64,000 bases of DNA, taken from contig NZ_JAERRG010000026.1 in assembly GCF_016741935.1 (NCBI RefSeq), positions 90,579-154,578 on the forward strand, written 5' to 3'. The notes under the pieces are model-generated. The model searched no databases, was not told where the DNA came from, and saw only the letters and a list, made by a program, of their open reading frames with translations. Below, in pieces: positions 51,109 to 60,220 of the stretch. The DNA comes from Streptomyces endocoffeicus. Lineage in GTDB: Bacteria; Actinomycetota; Actinomycetes; Streptomycetales; Streptomycetaceae. The first letter of the stretch is position 1; every line of letters starts with the position of its first letter. A program made the translations under genes and the position numbers.

Positions 51109-52265
51109 CGCGAGGCCCCGGCGAAGTCGTCGTCACCGGCGTCGGCCTGGCCGTCCCCGAGGCCGGCACCCCCGAGGCGCTGCTGCGCCGCACCGCCTGC
51201 CCCGTCACCGGGCCCGCCCCCGAACCGTTCGACACCGCCGCCCGGATCGGCCGCCGGGGCCACCGCTACAAGGACCGGGCCACCCGGCTGGCGCTGTGCG
51301 CCGCGCTGGAGGCGCTGCGGAACGCCGGGCTGATCCCCTCCGACGGCGAGGAGGTGACCGTGCCCGGCGACACCATCGGCGTGGTCGCCAGCTCCAACCT
51401 GGGCAACCTCGACACCGCCTGCCTCACCGCCGCCGCCATCGCCGAGCGGTCGGCCGTGGACCTCAGCCCCATGAGCCTGCCGAACGCCTCCAGCAATGTG
51501 ATCGCCTCCTGGGTGGCCATCCGCCACGGGCTGCGCGGCCCCAACCTGATGCTGTGCAACGGGGCGACCTCCGGCCTGGACGCCGTGCACTGGGGCGCCA
51601 CGCTGGTCGCCGCGGGCCGGGTCCGGCGCGCGGTGGTGATCGGCGTGGAGACCCACAACGCCGTCGTGGAGGATCTGCTCGGCCGGTCCGCCGGTGAACT
51701 GCTGGACGGCGCGGCCGCCATCGTCGTCGAGGGGGCGCGCTGGGCCGAGGCCCGGGGGGCGCGAGCCGTCGCCGCCCTCGGGCCGTACGAACGGCGGGCC
51801 GGGCTCGGCGGCTGCGTCGAGGCCCTGCTGCCCGACGGCGCCGCCCCCGGCGTCTGGTTCACCCCCGAGCGTTACGCCGAGGGGCCCGCCGGGGCCGTGC
51901 CGGTGCCGGGGGCCGTGCCGCGCTACGACGTCACCGATGCGGTGGGCCGGGCCTCCGGGGCCCTCGGGGTGCTCCAGTGCGCGGCGGCCGTCGGCTGGCT
52001 GGCCCGCGCCGGGGCGGGGGCCGGAGCCGATCCGGAAGCGGCAGCGGGGGCGGGGGCGGGAGCGGGAGCGGGAGCCGGGAGCGCTTTCGGGGCCGCCGGT
52101 CCCGGGGCCGCGCCGGACCCGGTGCCCGCGTTCCGCCAGGCGCTGATCACCAGCGGGGACGACACCGCGGACGCCGTGGCCGGACTGCTGCTGCGCCCCA
52201 CGCCCGACCGGCGCCCCCCGCACCCCGCACGTGCCCCCCTTATCTCCATGGAGTGTTCCCGATGA
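51105..52265 (+). CDS. ketosynthase-like protein 3 (no active-site Cys)
   Basis: 386 residues, ATG overlapping the KS2 stop. KS fold is visible (LGNLDTACL, SNVIASWVAIRHGLRGPNL), but the nucleophile position reads CNGATSGL, with Ala154 where Cys is expected; the HGTGT motif is absent. A Gly/Ala-rich insertion lies at about 305-335. It probably plays a chain-length-factor-like, non-catalytic role beside KS2. Confidence 0.85.
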   Translation: MTRGPGEVVVTGVGLAVPEAGTPEALLRRTACPVTGPAPEPFDTAARIGRRGHRYKDRATRLALCAALEALRNAGLIPSDGEEVTVPGDTIGVVASSNLGNLDTACLTAAAIAERSAVDLSPMSLPNASSNVIASWVAIRHGLRGPNLMLCNGATSGLDAVHWGATLVAAGRVRRAVVIGVETHNAVVEDLLGRSAGELLDGAAAIVVEGARWAEARGARAVAALGPYERRAGLGGCVEALLPDGAAPGVWFTPERYAEGPAGAVPVPGAVPRYDVTDAVGRASGALGVLQCAAAVGWLARAGAGAGADPEAAAGAGAGAGAGAGSAFGAAGPGAAPDPVPAFRQALITSGDDTADAVAGLLLRPTPDRRPPHPARAPLISMECSR

Positions 52266-53254
52266 CCGCCGCCGCCCCGCCGATGTCGACCAAAGCCCTG
52301 CTGACGGACGTCACCACCGTCCGGCTGCGCCCGCGCTACGAGGGGTCGAACATCTGCACCTGGATCGGCTTCAAACACGTCAACTACCTCGTCGAGGAAG
52401 CCGTGCTGGTGCACTTCGCGGATTCCGGTGCGCCCGCCCGGCGGCTGTACGAGGAGCACGGTCTCGGGCTGGACATCGTCGCCCTGGAGACCCGCATCCT
52501 GCACGCCTTCCACATGGACGACGTGGCCGAGGCCGAGGTGGTGCCGGACACCGAGGACGACGACCGCACCCTCGGCTTCCGGGTGACCCTCCGGGTGGAG
52601 CGCGACGGCTCGGTCCTCAAGGCCGTGGCCGCCAAGGTGCGGGTCTCGCTGCGCGCCGACACCTATCTGCCGGAGGCCGGCGAACCCCCCGCCGAGTTCG
52701 CGCCCTTCGTGGTGGACCGGCTGGGGGCCGAGGCGCGCCCGGGCGAGCTGGCGCCGGTCCGGATGGTGCTGGCGGACGGGGACGAGGCCGCCGTCCTGGC
52801 GTCGCTGACCGCGGGCCGCAACGCGTACGCCTGGAAGTGGAACATCCCGTACCCCTACTGCCACTTCACCGAGCGGCTCCAGATGTCCGGCTATCTGCGG
52901 CTGCTGGAGGAGGCCAAGGACCGCTTCGTCCTCGACCGCGGCATCTCCATCAAGACCCTGCTGGACGACCGCAAATGGATACCGGTCGTCCCCCAGTCCT
53001 CGGTGCGCGTCATCGACGAGGCGGTGATGGAGGAGGACCTCTACTCCGTCTACACGGTCGAGGAGATCTTCAAGGACCTCACCTACACCGCCCGGATGGA
53101 CTGCTTCGTGGTCCGCGACGGCGCGCTCACCCTCACCGCCACCGGCCGGATCACCCACGGCTACGCGGTGATCGACAGCCGCAGCGACTGGCGGCTGGTC
53201 CCCTTCGACCGGCGGGTGCTGGACGCGCTCGGCGGAGAACAGAGCGGCACCTGA
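52262..53254 (+). CDS. double-hotdog thioesterase/dehydratase-like protein
   Basis: 330 residues; ATG overlaps the KS3 stop, with GGAG upstream. Two hotdog halves: about 20-140 (RPRYEGSNICTWIGFKHVNY, with LETRILHAFHMDD) and about 185-320 (CHFTERLQMSGYLRLLEEAKDRFVLDRG, with VRVIDEAVMEEDLY). The second half has the acyl-thioesterase pattern of YbgC/FatA-like proteins. It might release the chain or dehydrate it on the ACP. No clear catalytic residue set. Confidence 0.75.
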   Translation: MTAAAPPMSTKALLTDVTTVRLRPRYEGSNICTWIGFKHVNYLVEEAVLVHFADSGAPARRLYEEHGLGLDIVALETRILHAFHMDDVAEAEVVPDTEDDDRTLGFRVTLRVERDGSVLKAVAAKVRVSLRADTYLPEAGEPPAEFAPFVVDRLGAEARPGELAPVRMVLADGDEAAVLASLTAGRNAYAWKWNIPYPYCHFTERLQMSGYLRLLEEAKDRFVLDRGISIKTLLDDRKWIPVVPQSSVRVIDEAVMEEDLYSVYTVEEIFKDLTYTARMDCFVVRDGALTLTATGRITHGYAVIDSRSDWRLVPFDRRVLDALGGEQSGT

Positions 53255-54564
53255 TGGACGACGTACTGGTCACCGGCCTCGGCGCGCTGTCCCCGCTGGG
53301 CGCGGGCGTCGCCGCCTTCTGGCGCGGGATGCACAAGGCGGGCACCGCGCCGTCGCGGGTCCCCGATCCGCTCGCCCATATGGACCATCCGCTGATGTAC
53401 CTGGTGCCGGAGGCCGACCTTCCGGACGGGCCCGAGGAGCAGGACGGGCTGCCGCTCGGGCGCGGCTCGCGGTTCGCGCTCGCGGCGGCGCGCGAGGCGG
53501 TCGCCGACGCGGGGCTCGCCGCGCTGCCGGGGGCCTCCGGGGTGCCGGGGCCGGGGGCCGGGCCGGGTACGGGGCCGTACGCCATGGGGTCGTACGCCGC
53601 GGGGCCGTACGCCGCGGGCGGCGGGCTCGATCCGCGCCGGGTGGCCGTCGCCCTCAGCACCGGTATGGGCGACACGGATCTGCACGAGGGCTGGTGGACC
53701 GGCGAGGCCCCGGCATCCGGCCGCTGGGCGCCCCCCTTCCCGCTGGCCTCGGTGGTCGGCGGGTGGTTCGGCGCCCAGGGCGTCAACACCTGCGTCAGCA
53801 ACGCGTGCGCCGCCAGCGGCTACGCGCTCTCGGTGGGCGCCGATCTGATCCGCTCCGGCGAGGCCGACGTGGTCATCGCGGGCGGCGCCGAGGCGTACTC
53901 CCGGGTCGCCCTGGCCTGCTTCAACCGGCTGGGCGCCATCGACCCCGAGCGCTGCCGCCCGTTCGCCGTCGAGCGGCAGGGCACCGTCTTCGGCGAGGGT
54001 GCCGCCGTGCTCGTCCTGGAGTCCGCCACGCACGCCCGCGCGCGCGGCGCGCGTACCGTCTACGGCCGTCTGGCGGGCGCCGGCTGGAGCTGCGACGCCT
54101 ACCACGCGACCGCCCCCGAGCCCTCCGGAGAGCAGATCGAGCGCGCGATGCGCGAGGCGCTGCGGGAGGCGGGGGCCGGGACCGGATCCGAGTCCGGGGC
54201 CGGGTCCGGGGCCGAGTCGGGCGGGCTGGGGTTCGTGATCCCGCACGGCACCGGCACCGAGCTCAACGACGTGGTGGAGAGCCGGGTACTGGACGCGCTG
54301 ACCCCCCGTACGCCCCTCTACAGCGTCAAGGCGCTCATCGGGCACACGGGCGGCGCGGCGGGCGCCTTCGCCGCGCTGGCCGCCAGCTTGGTGCTGCACC
54401 ACAGGACGCTGCCGCCGAACGTGCCGGTCGGCGAGCGGGACCCGGAGTGCGCGGTGCCGCTGCCGTCCGGCTCCGCGCCCATGACCGGGGCGTACGGGCT
54501 GGTCAACGCCTACGCCTTCGGGGGCAACAACATCTCGCTCGTCTTCGGGGAGGCCGCCGCGTGA
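53254..54564 (+). CDS. ketosynthase 4 (active)
   Basis: 436 residues; the ATG shares one base with the previous stop (TGATG). Triad: Cys185 in VSNACAASGYAL, His331 in PHGTGTELND and His364 in IGHTGGAAG. A Gly/Pro/Tyr-rich insertion (about 92-125) is unusual for a KS. Coupled to KS5, which has no Cys. Third active KS of the operon. Confidence 0.92.
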   Translation: MDDVLVTGLGALSPLGAGVAAFWRGMHKAGTAPSRVPDPLAHMDHPLMYLVPEADLPDGPEEQDGLPLGRGSRFALAAAREAVADAGLAALPGASGVPGPGAGPGTGPYAMGSYAAGPYAAGGGLDPRRVAVALSTGMGDTDLHEGWWTGEAPASGRWAPPFPLASVVGGWFGAQGVNTCVSNACAASGYALSVGADLIRSGEADVVIAGGAEAYSRVALACFNRLGAIDPERCRPFAVERQGTVFGEGAAVLVLESATHARARGARTVYGRLAGAGWSCDAYHATAPEPSGEQIERAMREALREAGAGTGSESGAGSGAESGGLGFVIPHGTGTELNDVVESRVLDALTPRTPLYSVKALIGHTGGAAGAFAALAASLVLHHRTLPPNVPVGERDPECAVPLPSGSAPMTGAYGLVNAYAFGGNNISLVFGEAAA

Positions 54565-55733
54565 GCGACGCACGTGCGGCCGCCGGGCCGCGGATGGCGA
54601 CGAAAGCCGCGCCTCCGCGCCGCGCGGGCGGAGAAGCGAACAAGGAGGCAGCGCGCGACGAACCGGCCGTCGGCCTGGTGGTGACGGGTATCGGCACCGT
54701 GGGCGCGGACGGCTTCGACTTCCGTACGGCGCTCGGCCGCCACGGCTACAAGTACCTGCCCGCCGCCTCCCAGTACTTCCTCGCCGCGGCCAAGCGCGCG
54801 CTGGCCCAGGCGGGGCCGGACGCCCTGGAGGCGGTCGGGCCCGAGGAGCGGGGCGCCGCGGTGGGCACCAACAGCGCGGCCGTCGCCCTGCACCACACGA
54901 TGGACCGTACGGTCACGGCCACCGGGGCGGCCGACCTGTCCCCGGTCACCGCGCCCTACTTCTCCATCAACCTCTTCGGCAGCCGGCTGGCCACCGAACA
55001 CGACCTCAAGGGCTTCAACCTCACCTTCACCAGCCCCCGGGTCGCGGGCCTGGAGGCGCTCCAGACCGGCCAGCGCGCCCTCGCCACCGGCCGGGCCCGG
55101 CGGCTGCTGGCCGGTGCCACCGAGGAGGCGCTGCCCGACGGCGAGCCGGGGGCGGACACCTCGGAGGCCGGAGCCGTCGCGCTGGTGCTGGAGCCCGAAC
55201 CGGCCGCCCGGAGCCGGGGAGTGGCGGCGCTGGGCCGGGTGGGCGTCCGCTCGTTCTTCCTGCCGCCGAAGGCGGCCGCCTCCGCCGAGGGGGCCGAGCA
55301 CGCCGCGGCGCTGCTGCGGGACGCGCTGGACGCCCTCGGCCACCGGCCGGACCGGCCGCTGGCCGTCACCGCCGTCCTCGACGGCTCCCCGGTCGGCGAG
55401 GCCATGGCGGCGGCGCTGGACGAGAAGGCGCTGGGCGGGCGGGCCCTGGCGGGGAAGCCCGAGCGGGTCCCGGCGGGCGCGGGCGCCCTGGAGCCGGTGG
55501 CACGCGTGGCCGCCGCCCTCGCCGCCCCGGACGGCCACCCCCACGCCGTGGTCACCGCGGCGGCCGAGGGGAACGCCGCCGTCTGCCTGATCACCCCCGG
55601 CGACGCGAACGCCGTGCCGGGCGCGCCCGCCGGGACCGATGCGGGCGTCATGCCGGGCGCGCCCGCCGAAGCCGACGCGGGCGCCGGAAGCGAGCAGCCG
55701 ATGAGCGGACGACGGAGGGCGAGCGACCGATGA
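54561..55733 (+). CDS. ketosynthase-like protein 5 (Arg at active-site position)
   Basis: 390 residues; GTG overlapping the KS4 stop. KS fold recognisable by GIGTVGADGFDFRTAL and PYFSINLFGSRLATEHDLKGF. The nucleophile position reads SPRVAGL, so the Cys is Arg160; HGTGT and the second His are lost. Repetitive AGTDAGVMPGAPAEADAG-like C-terminal tail. Probably a CLF-like partner of KS4. Confidence 0.82.
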   Translation: MSDARAAAGPRMATKAAPPRRAGGEANKEAARDEPAVGLVVTGIGTVGADGFDFRTALGRHGYKYLPAASQYFLAAAKRALAQAGPDALEAVGPEERGAAVGTNSAAVALHHTMDRTVTATGAADLSPVTAPYFSINLFGSRLATEHDLKGFNLTFTSPRVAGLEALQTGQRALATGRARRLLAGATEEALPDGEPGADTSEAGAVALVLEPEPAARSRGVAALGRVGVRSFFLPPKAAASAEGAEHAAALLRDALDALGHRPDRPLAVTAVLDGSPVGEAMAAALDEKALGGRALAGKPERVPAGAGALEPVARVAAALAAPDGHPHAVVTAAAEGNAAVCLITPGDANAVPGAPAGTDAGVMPGAPAEADAGAGSEQPMSGRRRASDR

Positions 55734-56521
55734 TCACCCGTCTCGAAGGTTCCTGGTGCCTGGTCCTGGGCGCCTCCAGCGGTATGGGCCTGGCCATCGC
55801 CCATGAACTGGCCCGCGAGGGCGTCCACATCCTCGGCGTCCACTTCGACACCACCGACGGCCAGGAGAAGGCCGCCGTCGCCCGGGAGGAGATGCGCGGC
55901 CGGGGCGTCGAGGCCCACTTCTTCAACGCCAACGCCGCCTCCGCCCGCACCCGCGAGGAGCTGCTGCCCCGGTTCGAGGAGCTGACCGGCGGTACGGGCA
56001 TCCGGATCGTGGTGCACTCCCTCGCCTTCGGCACCCTGCTGCCGTACGTCGGCGCCGAGGGCGAGGACAGCCTGACCGCCCGCCAGATGAACATGACGCT
56101 CGATGTGATGGCGCACTCGCTCGTCTACTGGACCCAGGACCTGTTCACCGCGGGGCTGCTGCGCCAGGGCGCCAAGGTGTACGCGATGACCAGCGCCGGG
56201 GGCGCCAGGGTGATGCCCCACTACGGCGCCGTCTCCGCCGCCAAGGCCGCCCTGGAGTCCCACGTACGCCAGCTCGCCCTGGAGCTCGCCCCCTCCGGCA
56301 TCGCCGTCAACGCGCTGCGCGCCGGGGTCACCCCGACCCCGTCCATGGAGCGCATCCCCGGCAGCGACCGGCTCGCCGCCCACGCCCGGGACCTCAATCC
56401 GCACCGGCGGCTGACCCGGCCCGAGGACGTCGCCGAGGCGGTCTCGCTGCTCTCGCGCACCGACTCCTCCTGGATCACCGGCAATGTGATCGGCGTGGAC
56501 GGCGGTGAGCTGCTGACATGA
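55730..56521 (+). CDS. enoyl-ACP reductase-like SDR (FabL/FabI type)
   Basis: 263 residues; ATG overlaps the KS5 stop. NAD(P) motif GASSGMGLAIA (about 13-23), HSLAFG in place of NNAG, and the Tyr-x6-Lys pair in MPHYGAVSAAKAAL (about 163-170), typical of FabL/FabI enoyl reductases rather than ketoreductases (Tyr-x3-Lys). It should reduce trans-2-enoyl-ACP. Its presence implies that at least some double bonds are removed. Confidence 0.85.
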   Translation: MITRLEGSWCLVLGASSGMGLAIAHELAREGVHILGVHFDTTDGQEKAAVAREEMRGRGVEAHFFNANAASARTREELLPRFEELTGGTGIRIVVHSLAFGTLLPYVGAEGEDSLTARQMNMTLDVMAHSLVYWTQDLFTAGLLRQGAKVYAMTSAGGARVMPHYGAVSAAKAALESHVRQLALELAPSGIAVNALRAGVTPTPSMERIPGSDRLAAHARDLNPHRRLTRPEDVAEAVSLLSRTDSSWITGNVIGVDGGELLT

Positions 56522-56844
56522 CGGCCCATCTGCTGATCGAGAGCGGCGGGCCGCAGACCGGACCCGCCTGTGAGCGGTTCCTCGGCGATGCCGCGCGGCT
56601 GGCCAGGGACGGCCACCAGGTGGTGCTGTTCCTCGTGGAGAACGGCGTGACCGCCGCCGTCCCCGGCACCGCCCCGGGCATCGAGACGTTCCTGGGCGAC
56701 GGCGGCGAACTGTGGGTGGACACCTTCTCCGCCGCCCAGCGCGCCCTGCCCGCCGCCGATCTGACGCCCCGGGCACGGCTGGTGGAGATGGACGACGTGG
56801 CCGCCAAGCTGCTGGAGCCGCGGATCAGGGCGGTGTGGCACTGA
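56518..56844 (+). CDS. DsrE-like small protein A (sulfur-relay family)
   Basis: 108 residues; ATG overlaps the reductase stop. Alpha/beta DsrE fold: LLIESGGPQTGPACERFLGDAARLARDGHQVVLFLVENGVT, then a C-terminal ARLVEMDDVAAKLLEP. One Cys (about residue 19). Small size and strand-helix order match DsrE/TusBCD subunits. First of three consecutive such genes. In DsrEFH/TusBCD complexes the subunits pass persulfide sulfur; the role here is unknown. Confidence 0.75.
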   Translation: MTAHLLIESGGPQTGPACERFLGDAARLARDGHQVVLFLVENGVTAAVPGTAPGIETFLGDGGELWVDTFSAAQRALPAADLTPRARLVEMDDVAAKLLEPRIRAVWH

Positions 56845-57251
56845 TGCCCAGGCCCGTCCCCCGTACCGATGTACTGCTCAACCTCTTCGGCGCGCCCCAC
56901 CAGACCGACCTGGTCACCTCGGCGCTGCGGCTGGCGGCCGCGCTGCTGCGCCGGGGCGCCCGGGTGCAGATCTGGACCTGCGGCGACGCCACCCGGCTGA
57001 CCGGCGCGGCCCTCGGCGACACCAAACCGCGCGACTACACCGACCTGGGGCGCGAGCACCCCTCCACCGCCCGCCTCGTCCGCGAGCTGATCGAGGACCA
57101 CCCCGACCGGCTGTACTGGTACGTGTGCCGCTTCTGCGCCGAGGAGCGCGGCGCCGCCGACCAGATCCCGCAGGTCCGCACGCGGGCGCCGTTCGTCTTC
57201 GCCGAGCATGTGAACGCGGCGGACAAGAGCCTGCTCATGGGGGTGTGCTGA
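56844..57251 (+). CDS. DsrE/TusD-like small protein B
   Basis: 135 residues; ATG shares one base with the previous stop (TGATG). DsrE pattern: LFGAPHQTDLVTSALRLAAALLRRGARVQIWTCGDATRLTG and a conserved Cys in YVCRFCAEERGAADQ (Cys95; Cys98 also) aligned by eye with the active Cys of TusD/DsrE. The protein ends in GVC (Cys135). Best candidate for persulfide carriage among the three. Confidence 0.78.
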   Translation: MPRPVPRTDVLLNLFGAPHQTDLVTSALRLAAALLRRGARVQIWTCGDATRLTGAALGDTKPRDYTDLGREHPSTARLVRELIEDHPDRLYWYVCRFCAEERGAADQIPQVRTRAPFVFAEHVNAADKSLLMGVC

Positions 57252-57254
57252 GCC

Positions 57255-57650
57255 ATGGGTGACCAGGCGCGCTGGCTGCTGATCGTGGAGAAGGCGTACC
57301 GGGGCTCGATCGAGACCCAGTACGCCGACGTGCTGTACTGCGTGCCCGATCTGCACCGGCAGAGCGGCGGCTGCGATCTGGCGCTGCGCGGCCCCGCCGC
57401 CGGCTACGCCCTCGACACCGGCCCCCGGCCCTCGCTGCGCCTCGGCGGCCGCACCCTGGACACCCTGCCCCATCCGCCCACTTCCGTGGCGAAGCTGCTG
57501 GCCGCCGGGGTGACCGTGCTGGTCGAGGAGGACGGTCTGGCCGCGCTCGGCCGCACCGCCGCCGAGCGGCTGCTGCCCGGCGTACGCGTCATCGGGGGCG
57601 ACGACCTCGCGGCCCGCTGGCCTTCCTACGAACAGGTGTGGTTCCTGTGA
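57255..57650 (+). CDS. DsrF/TusC-like small protein C
   Basis: 131 residues; ATG 3 nt after the previous stop. Opening ARWLLIVEKAYRGSIETQYADVLYCVPDL and closing WPSYEQVWFL are typical of the DsrE/F fold, with Cys at about 29 and 40. Weakest of the three matches. With proteins A and B it could form a hetero-oligomer like TusBCD/DsrEFH. No DsrC/TusE partner was seen in the operon. Confidence 0.68.
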   Translation: MGDQARWLLIVEKAYRGSIETQYADVLYCVPDLHRQSGGCDLALRGPAAGYALDTGPRPSLRLGGRTLDTLPHPPTSVAKLLAAGVTVLVEEDGLAALGRTAAERLLPGVRVIGGDDLAARWPSYEQVWFL

Positions 57651-57706
57651 CCCGCCGCTCCCGCTCCCACGGCCCCTTGGCCTCTACCGAAGGAGTACCC
57701 GAACCC

Positions 57707-58825
57707 ATGGTCAACGCCCCCTCCGGGGCAGCCCCGGTCATCTCGGCATGGACCGCCGTATCGCCCCTGGGGCTGCGCGGGGCCGACTTCAGCGCGGCCC
57801 TGCGATCCGGCCGCTCGGCCGCCCGGCCGCTGGACCCCGAGGAGTGGTCGGCGCCGTTCCGCGAGGCGAGTCTCGTGCCCGACTTCCACATCCGGCAGAT
57901 CCTCGGCCGCAAGGGCACCCGCTCCATGGACCGGGCCACCGGCCTTGCCGTCACCGCGATACGCCATCTGCTGACCGGGGAACGGGAGTACGGCGAGGGC
58001 GAGCGGCTGCCGGGGGTGGGCGAGGAGACCGGTCTCGCGCTCGGCACCAGCACCGGCTCCGCCCAGAGCATCATGGACTTCACCCGGGACTCGCTGGTGG
58101 GCGAGAAGCCCTTCTACGTGGACCCGGCCCGGTTCCCCAACACCGTGATGAACTGCGCGGCCGGCCAGTCCGCCATCTGGCACGGGCTCAGGGGCCCCAA
58201 CACCACCATCGCGGGCGGCCGCGCCACCGGGCTGCTCGCCCTGCGGTACGCGATGCGGCTCCAGCGGGCCGGACGGGCCGAGGCCGTGCTGTGCGGGGCG
58301 GTCGAGGAGTTCTCCTCGGCCCGCGCCTGGCTGGAGTGGCACGCCCGCGCGGACGAGAACAGCGCCGCCGTGCTCGGCGAGGGCGCGGCCGTATGGCTGC
58401 TGGAGCCCGACGCCTCGGCGCGCGAGCACGGCCGCGAGGGGCTCGCCGAGGTGGTGGGCCTGGAGTTCGGCTGCGCCGCGGACGCGAAGGCCGCCCGTAC
58501 GGTGCTCGCCGAGGCGATCGGCCGGCTGCTGGACCGCACCGGGGTGACCCCCGGCGAGCTGAGCGCCGTCGCCGACTCCGGCGCCCCCGGCGCCGAGGGG
58601 GAGGCCGAGCTCGCCGCCCTCGCCGCCGCCCTCGGCGGCAAGGAGCCGCCGCGGATCACGGCCGCCGACACCATCGGCGACACCTGCGCCGCCGCGGCGG
58701 CCTTCCAGATCGCCACCGTGCTCGCGATGGCCGAGCGCAAGGAGATCCCCTCCGGCGGAACCGCCCTGGTCACCACCGTGGACCGGGACGGTGTGGTCGG
58801 CGCGGCCCTGCTGCGGATCCGGTGA
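57707..58825 (+). CDS. ketosynthase-like protein 6 (Arg at active-site position)
   Basis: About 372 residues from ATG 57707 behind AAGGAG; a GTG at 57647 overlaps the upstream stop and would add 20 residues. KS fold: AVSPLGLRGADFSAALRSG, NTVMNCAAGQSAIWHGLRGPN. The nucleophile position reads GGRATGL (Arg172 instead of Cys); no HGTGT. The third Cys-less partner; may pair with KS1, which has no coupled partner. Confidence 0.83.
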   Translation: MVNAPSGAAPVISAWTAVSPLGLRGADFSAALRSGRSAARPLDPEEWSAPFREASLVPDFHIRQILGRKGTRSMDRATGLAVTAIRHLLTGEREYGEGERLPGVGEETGLALGTSTGSAQSIMDFTRDSLVGEKPFYVDPARFPNTVMNCAAGQSAIWHGLRGPNTTIAGGRATGLLALRYAMRLQRAGRAEAVLCGAVEEFSSARAWLEWHARADENSAAVLGEGAAVWLLEPDASAREHGREGLAEVVGLEFGCAADAKAARTVLAEAIGRLLDRTGVTPGELSAVADSGAPGAEGEAELAALAAALGGKEPPRITAADTIGDTCAAAAAFQIATVLAMAERKEIPSGGTALVTTVDRDGVVGAALLRIR

Positions 58826-58862
58826 CGGGCCGCCGCCCACCGAACTGAAGGAGCTGGTTGAG

Positions 58863-59930
58863 ATGACGGACCGAGAGACGATGGCCGCGCCCCCCGCGCC
58901 CCCCGCGGCCGCCGCGCCCCCTGCGCGCGCCGCAGCCGCCGCGGCCCCCGGCGACGAGGCGCCCCGTACGGCGGACGAGGCGCCCCGTACGGCGCTGGTC
59001 TTCCCCGGGCAGGGCGCCCAGAAGGCGGGCATGGGCGAGGCGTGGCGGGACACCGAGTCCTGGGCGCTGGTGGCGGAGATCTCCGAGTACACCGGTGTCG
59101 ACGTCGAGGAACTCCTGCTGAAGGCCGACGACGAGACGCTGCGCCGCACCGACCTCGCCCAGATCGCCGTCTTCACCATCGAGGTGCTCGCCCACCGCGA
59201 GGCGGCGGCCGCCGGGCTGCTGGGCGGGGTGGTGGCCTGCGCCGGGCACAGCCTGGGCGAGTACACCGCGCTGCACGCCGCCGGGGCCGTGCCGCTCGCC
59301 GAGACCGCCCGCCTCGTCGCCGCCCGCGGCCGGGCCATGCGCGCGTGCGCCGAGCGGTCGCCCGGCACCATGGCCGCCGTGGTGCGGCTCGGCCCGGAGA
59401 CCGTGGAGGCGCTGGTCGGCCGGGTCCAGGAGGAGGGCGGCCAGGAGGACGGCGGCCAGGTCTGGATCGCCAATGTGAACGCGCCCGGCGCCATCGTGCT
59501 CTCGGGCACCGCCGAGGCCGTTGACCGGCTGGCCGAACTGGCCGTGGAGAGCGAGGGCAAGGTGATCCGGCTCGCCGTCGGCGGCGCTTTCCACAGCCCG
59601 CTGATGGCCGCGGCCGCCGACGAGCTGCGCGAGGCCCTGGCCGCCGTGCGCTTCGCCCCCGAGCACACCCCGGTCGTCGCCAACGTGGACGCCCGTTCGT
59701 ACGCGACCGGCGAGCACTGGCGGGACCTCGAACTGACCCAGCTCACCAGCCCGGTGCGCTGGGAGGAGAGCGTCCGCACACTCGCCGGCGAGCTGGGCTG
59801 CGTCCGGTTCGTGGAGCTGGGCCCCGGACGTCAGCTGACCGGCATGATCCGCCGGATCGCGGACGGCGCGCTCACCGTCCCGGTCGAGTCGGCCGCCGCC
59901 CTCGCCAAGCTCACCACCCCCGAAGCGTGA
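58863..59930 (+). CDS. malonyl-CoA:ACP acyltransferase
   Basis: 355 residues; AAGGAG precedes the ATG. A low-complexity Ala/Pro N-terminus (about 40 residues) is followed by the AT fold: VFPGQGAQKAGMGEAW, nucleophile Ser130 in GHSLGEYTA, and catalytic His244 in AFHSPLM. It should load malonyl units onto the operon's ACPs, giving the system its own AT independent of fatty-acid FabD. Confidence 0.94.
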   Translation: MTDRETMAAPPAPPAAAAPPARAAAAAAPGDEAPRTADEAPRTALVFPGQGAQKAGMGEAWRDTESWALVAEISEYTGVDVEELLLKADDETLRRTDLAQIAVFTIEVLAHREAAAAGLLGGVVACAGHSLGEYTALHAAGAVPLAETARLVAARGRAMRACAERSPGTMAAVVRLGPETVEALVGRVQEEGGQEDGGQVWIANVNAPGAIVLSGTAEAVDRLAELAVESEGKVIRLAVGGAFHSPLMAAAADELREALAAVRFAPEHTPVVANVDARSYATGEHWRDLELTQLTSPVRWEESVRTLAGELGCVRFVELGPGRQLTGMIRRIADGALTVPVESAAALAKLTTPEA

Positions 59931-59964
59931 GCCCCACGCTCTGAGAGCGGAAGGAGACCCCCGC

Positions 59965-60219
59965 ATGGCCGACGCCACCGCCGCCCTGGACATGGACGAG
60001 CTGCGCACCTTCGTCGCGGATGTGCTCGACGTGGACGAGGAGGACGTCACCGACGACGCCGACTTCGTCAAGACCCTCGGCGTGGACTCCCTGATGGCCC
60101 TTGAAGTCATGGTCGTCCTGGAGAAGAAGTACTCGGTGAAGCTGGAGGAGCGGGAGATGAAGGACATCACCACGCTCCGGAAGGTGTACGACCTGCTCGC
60201 CTCGAAGATGGGGAAGTGA
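59965..60219 (+). CDS. acyl carrier protein 2
   Basis: 84 residues; GGAAGGAGA upstream of the ATG. Phosphopantetheine Ser42 in LGVDSLMALEVM. Strongly acidic helices (VDEEDVTDDADF). Followed within 2 nt by the dehydratase gene. It probably carries the reduced chain through the KR/DH steps. Confidence 0.93.
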   Translation: MADATAALDMDELRTFVADVLDVDEEDVTDDADFVKTLGVDSLMALEVMVVLEKKYSVKLEEREMKDITTLRKVYDLLASKMGK

Positions 60220-60220
60220 G

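Noticed and set aside
48725..58825. Aromatic type II PKS (spore pigment or polyphenol) interpretation
   Set aside because: No aromatase/cyclase is present, and the operon has dehydratases and an enoyl reductase, pointing to reduced chains.
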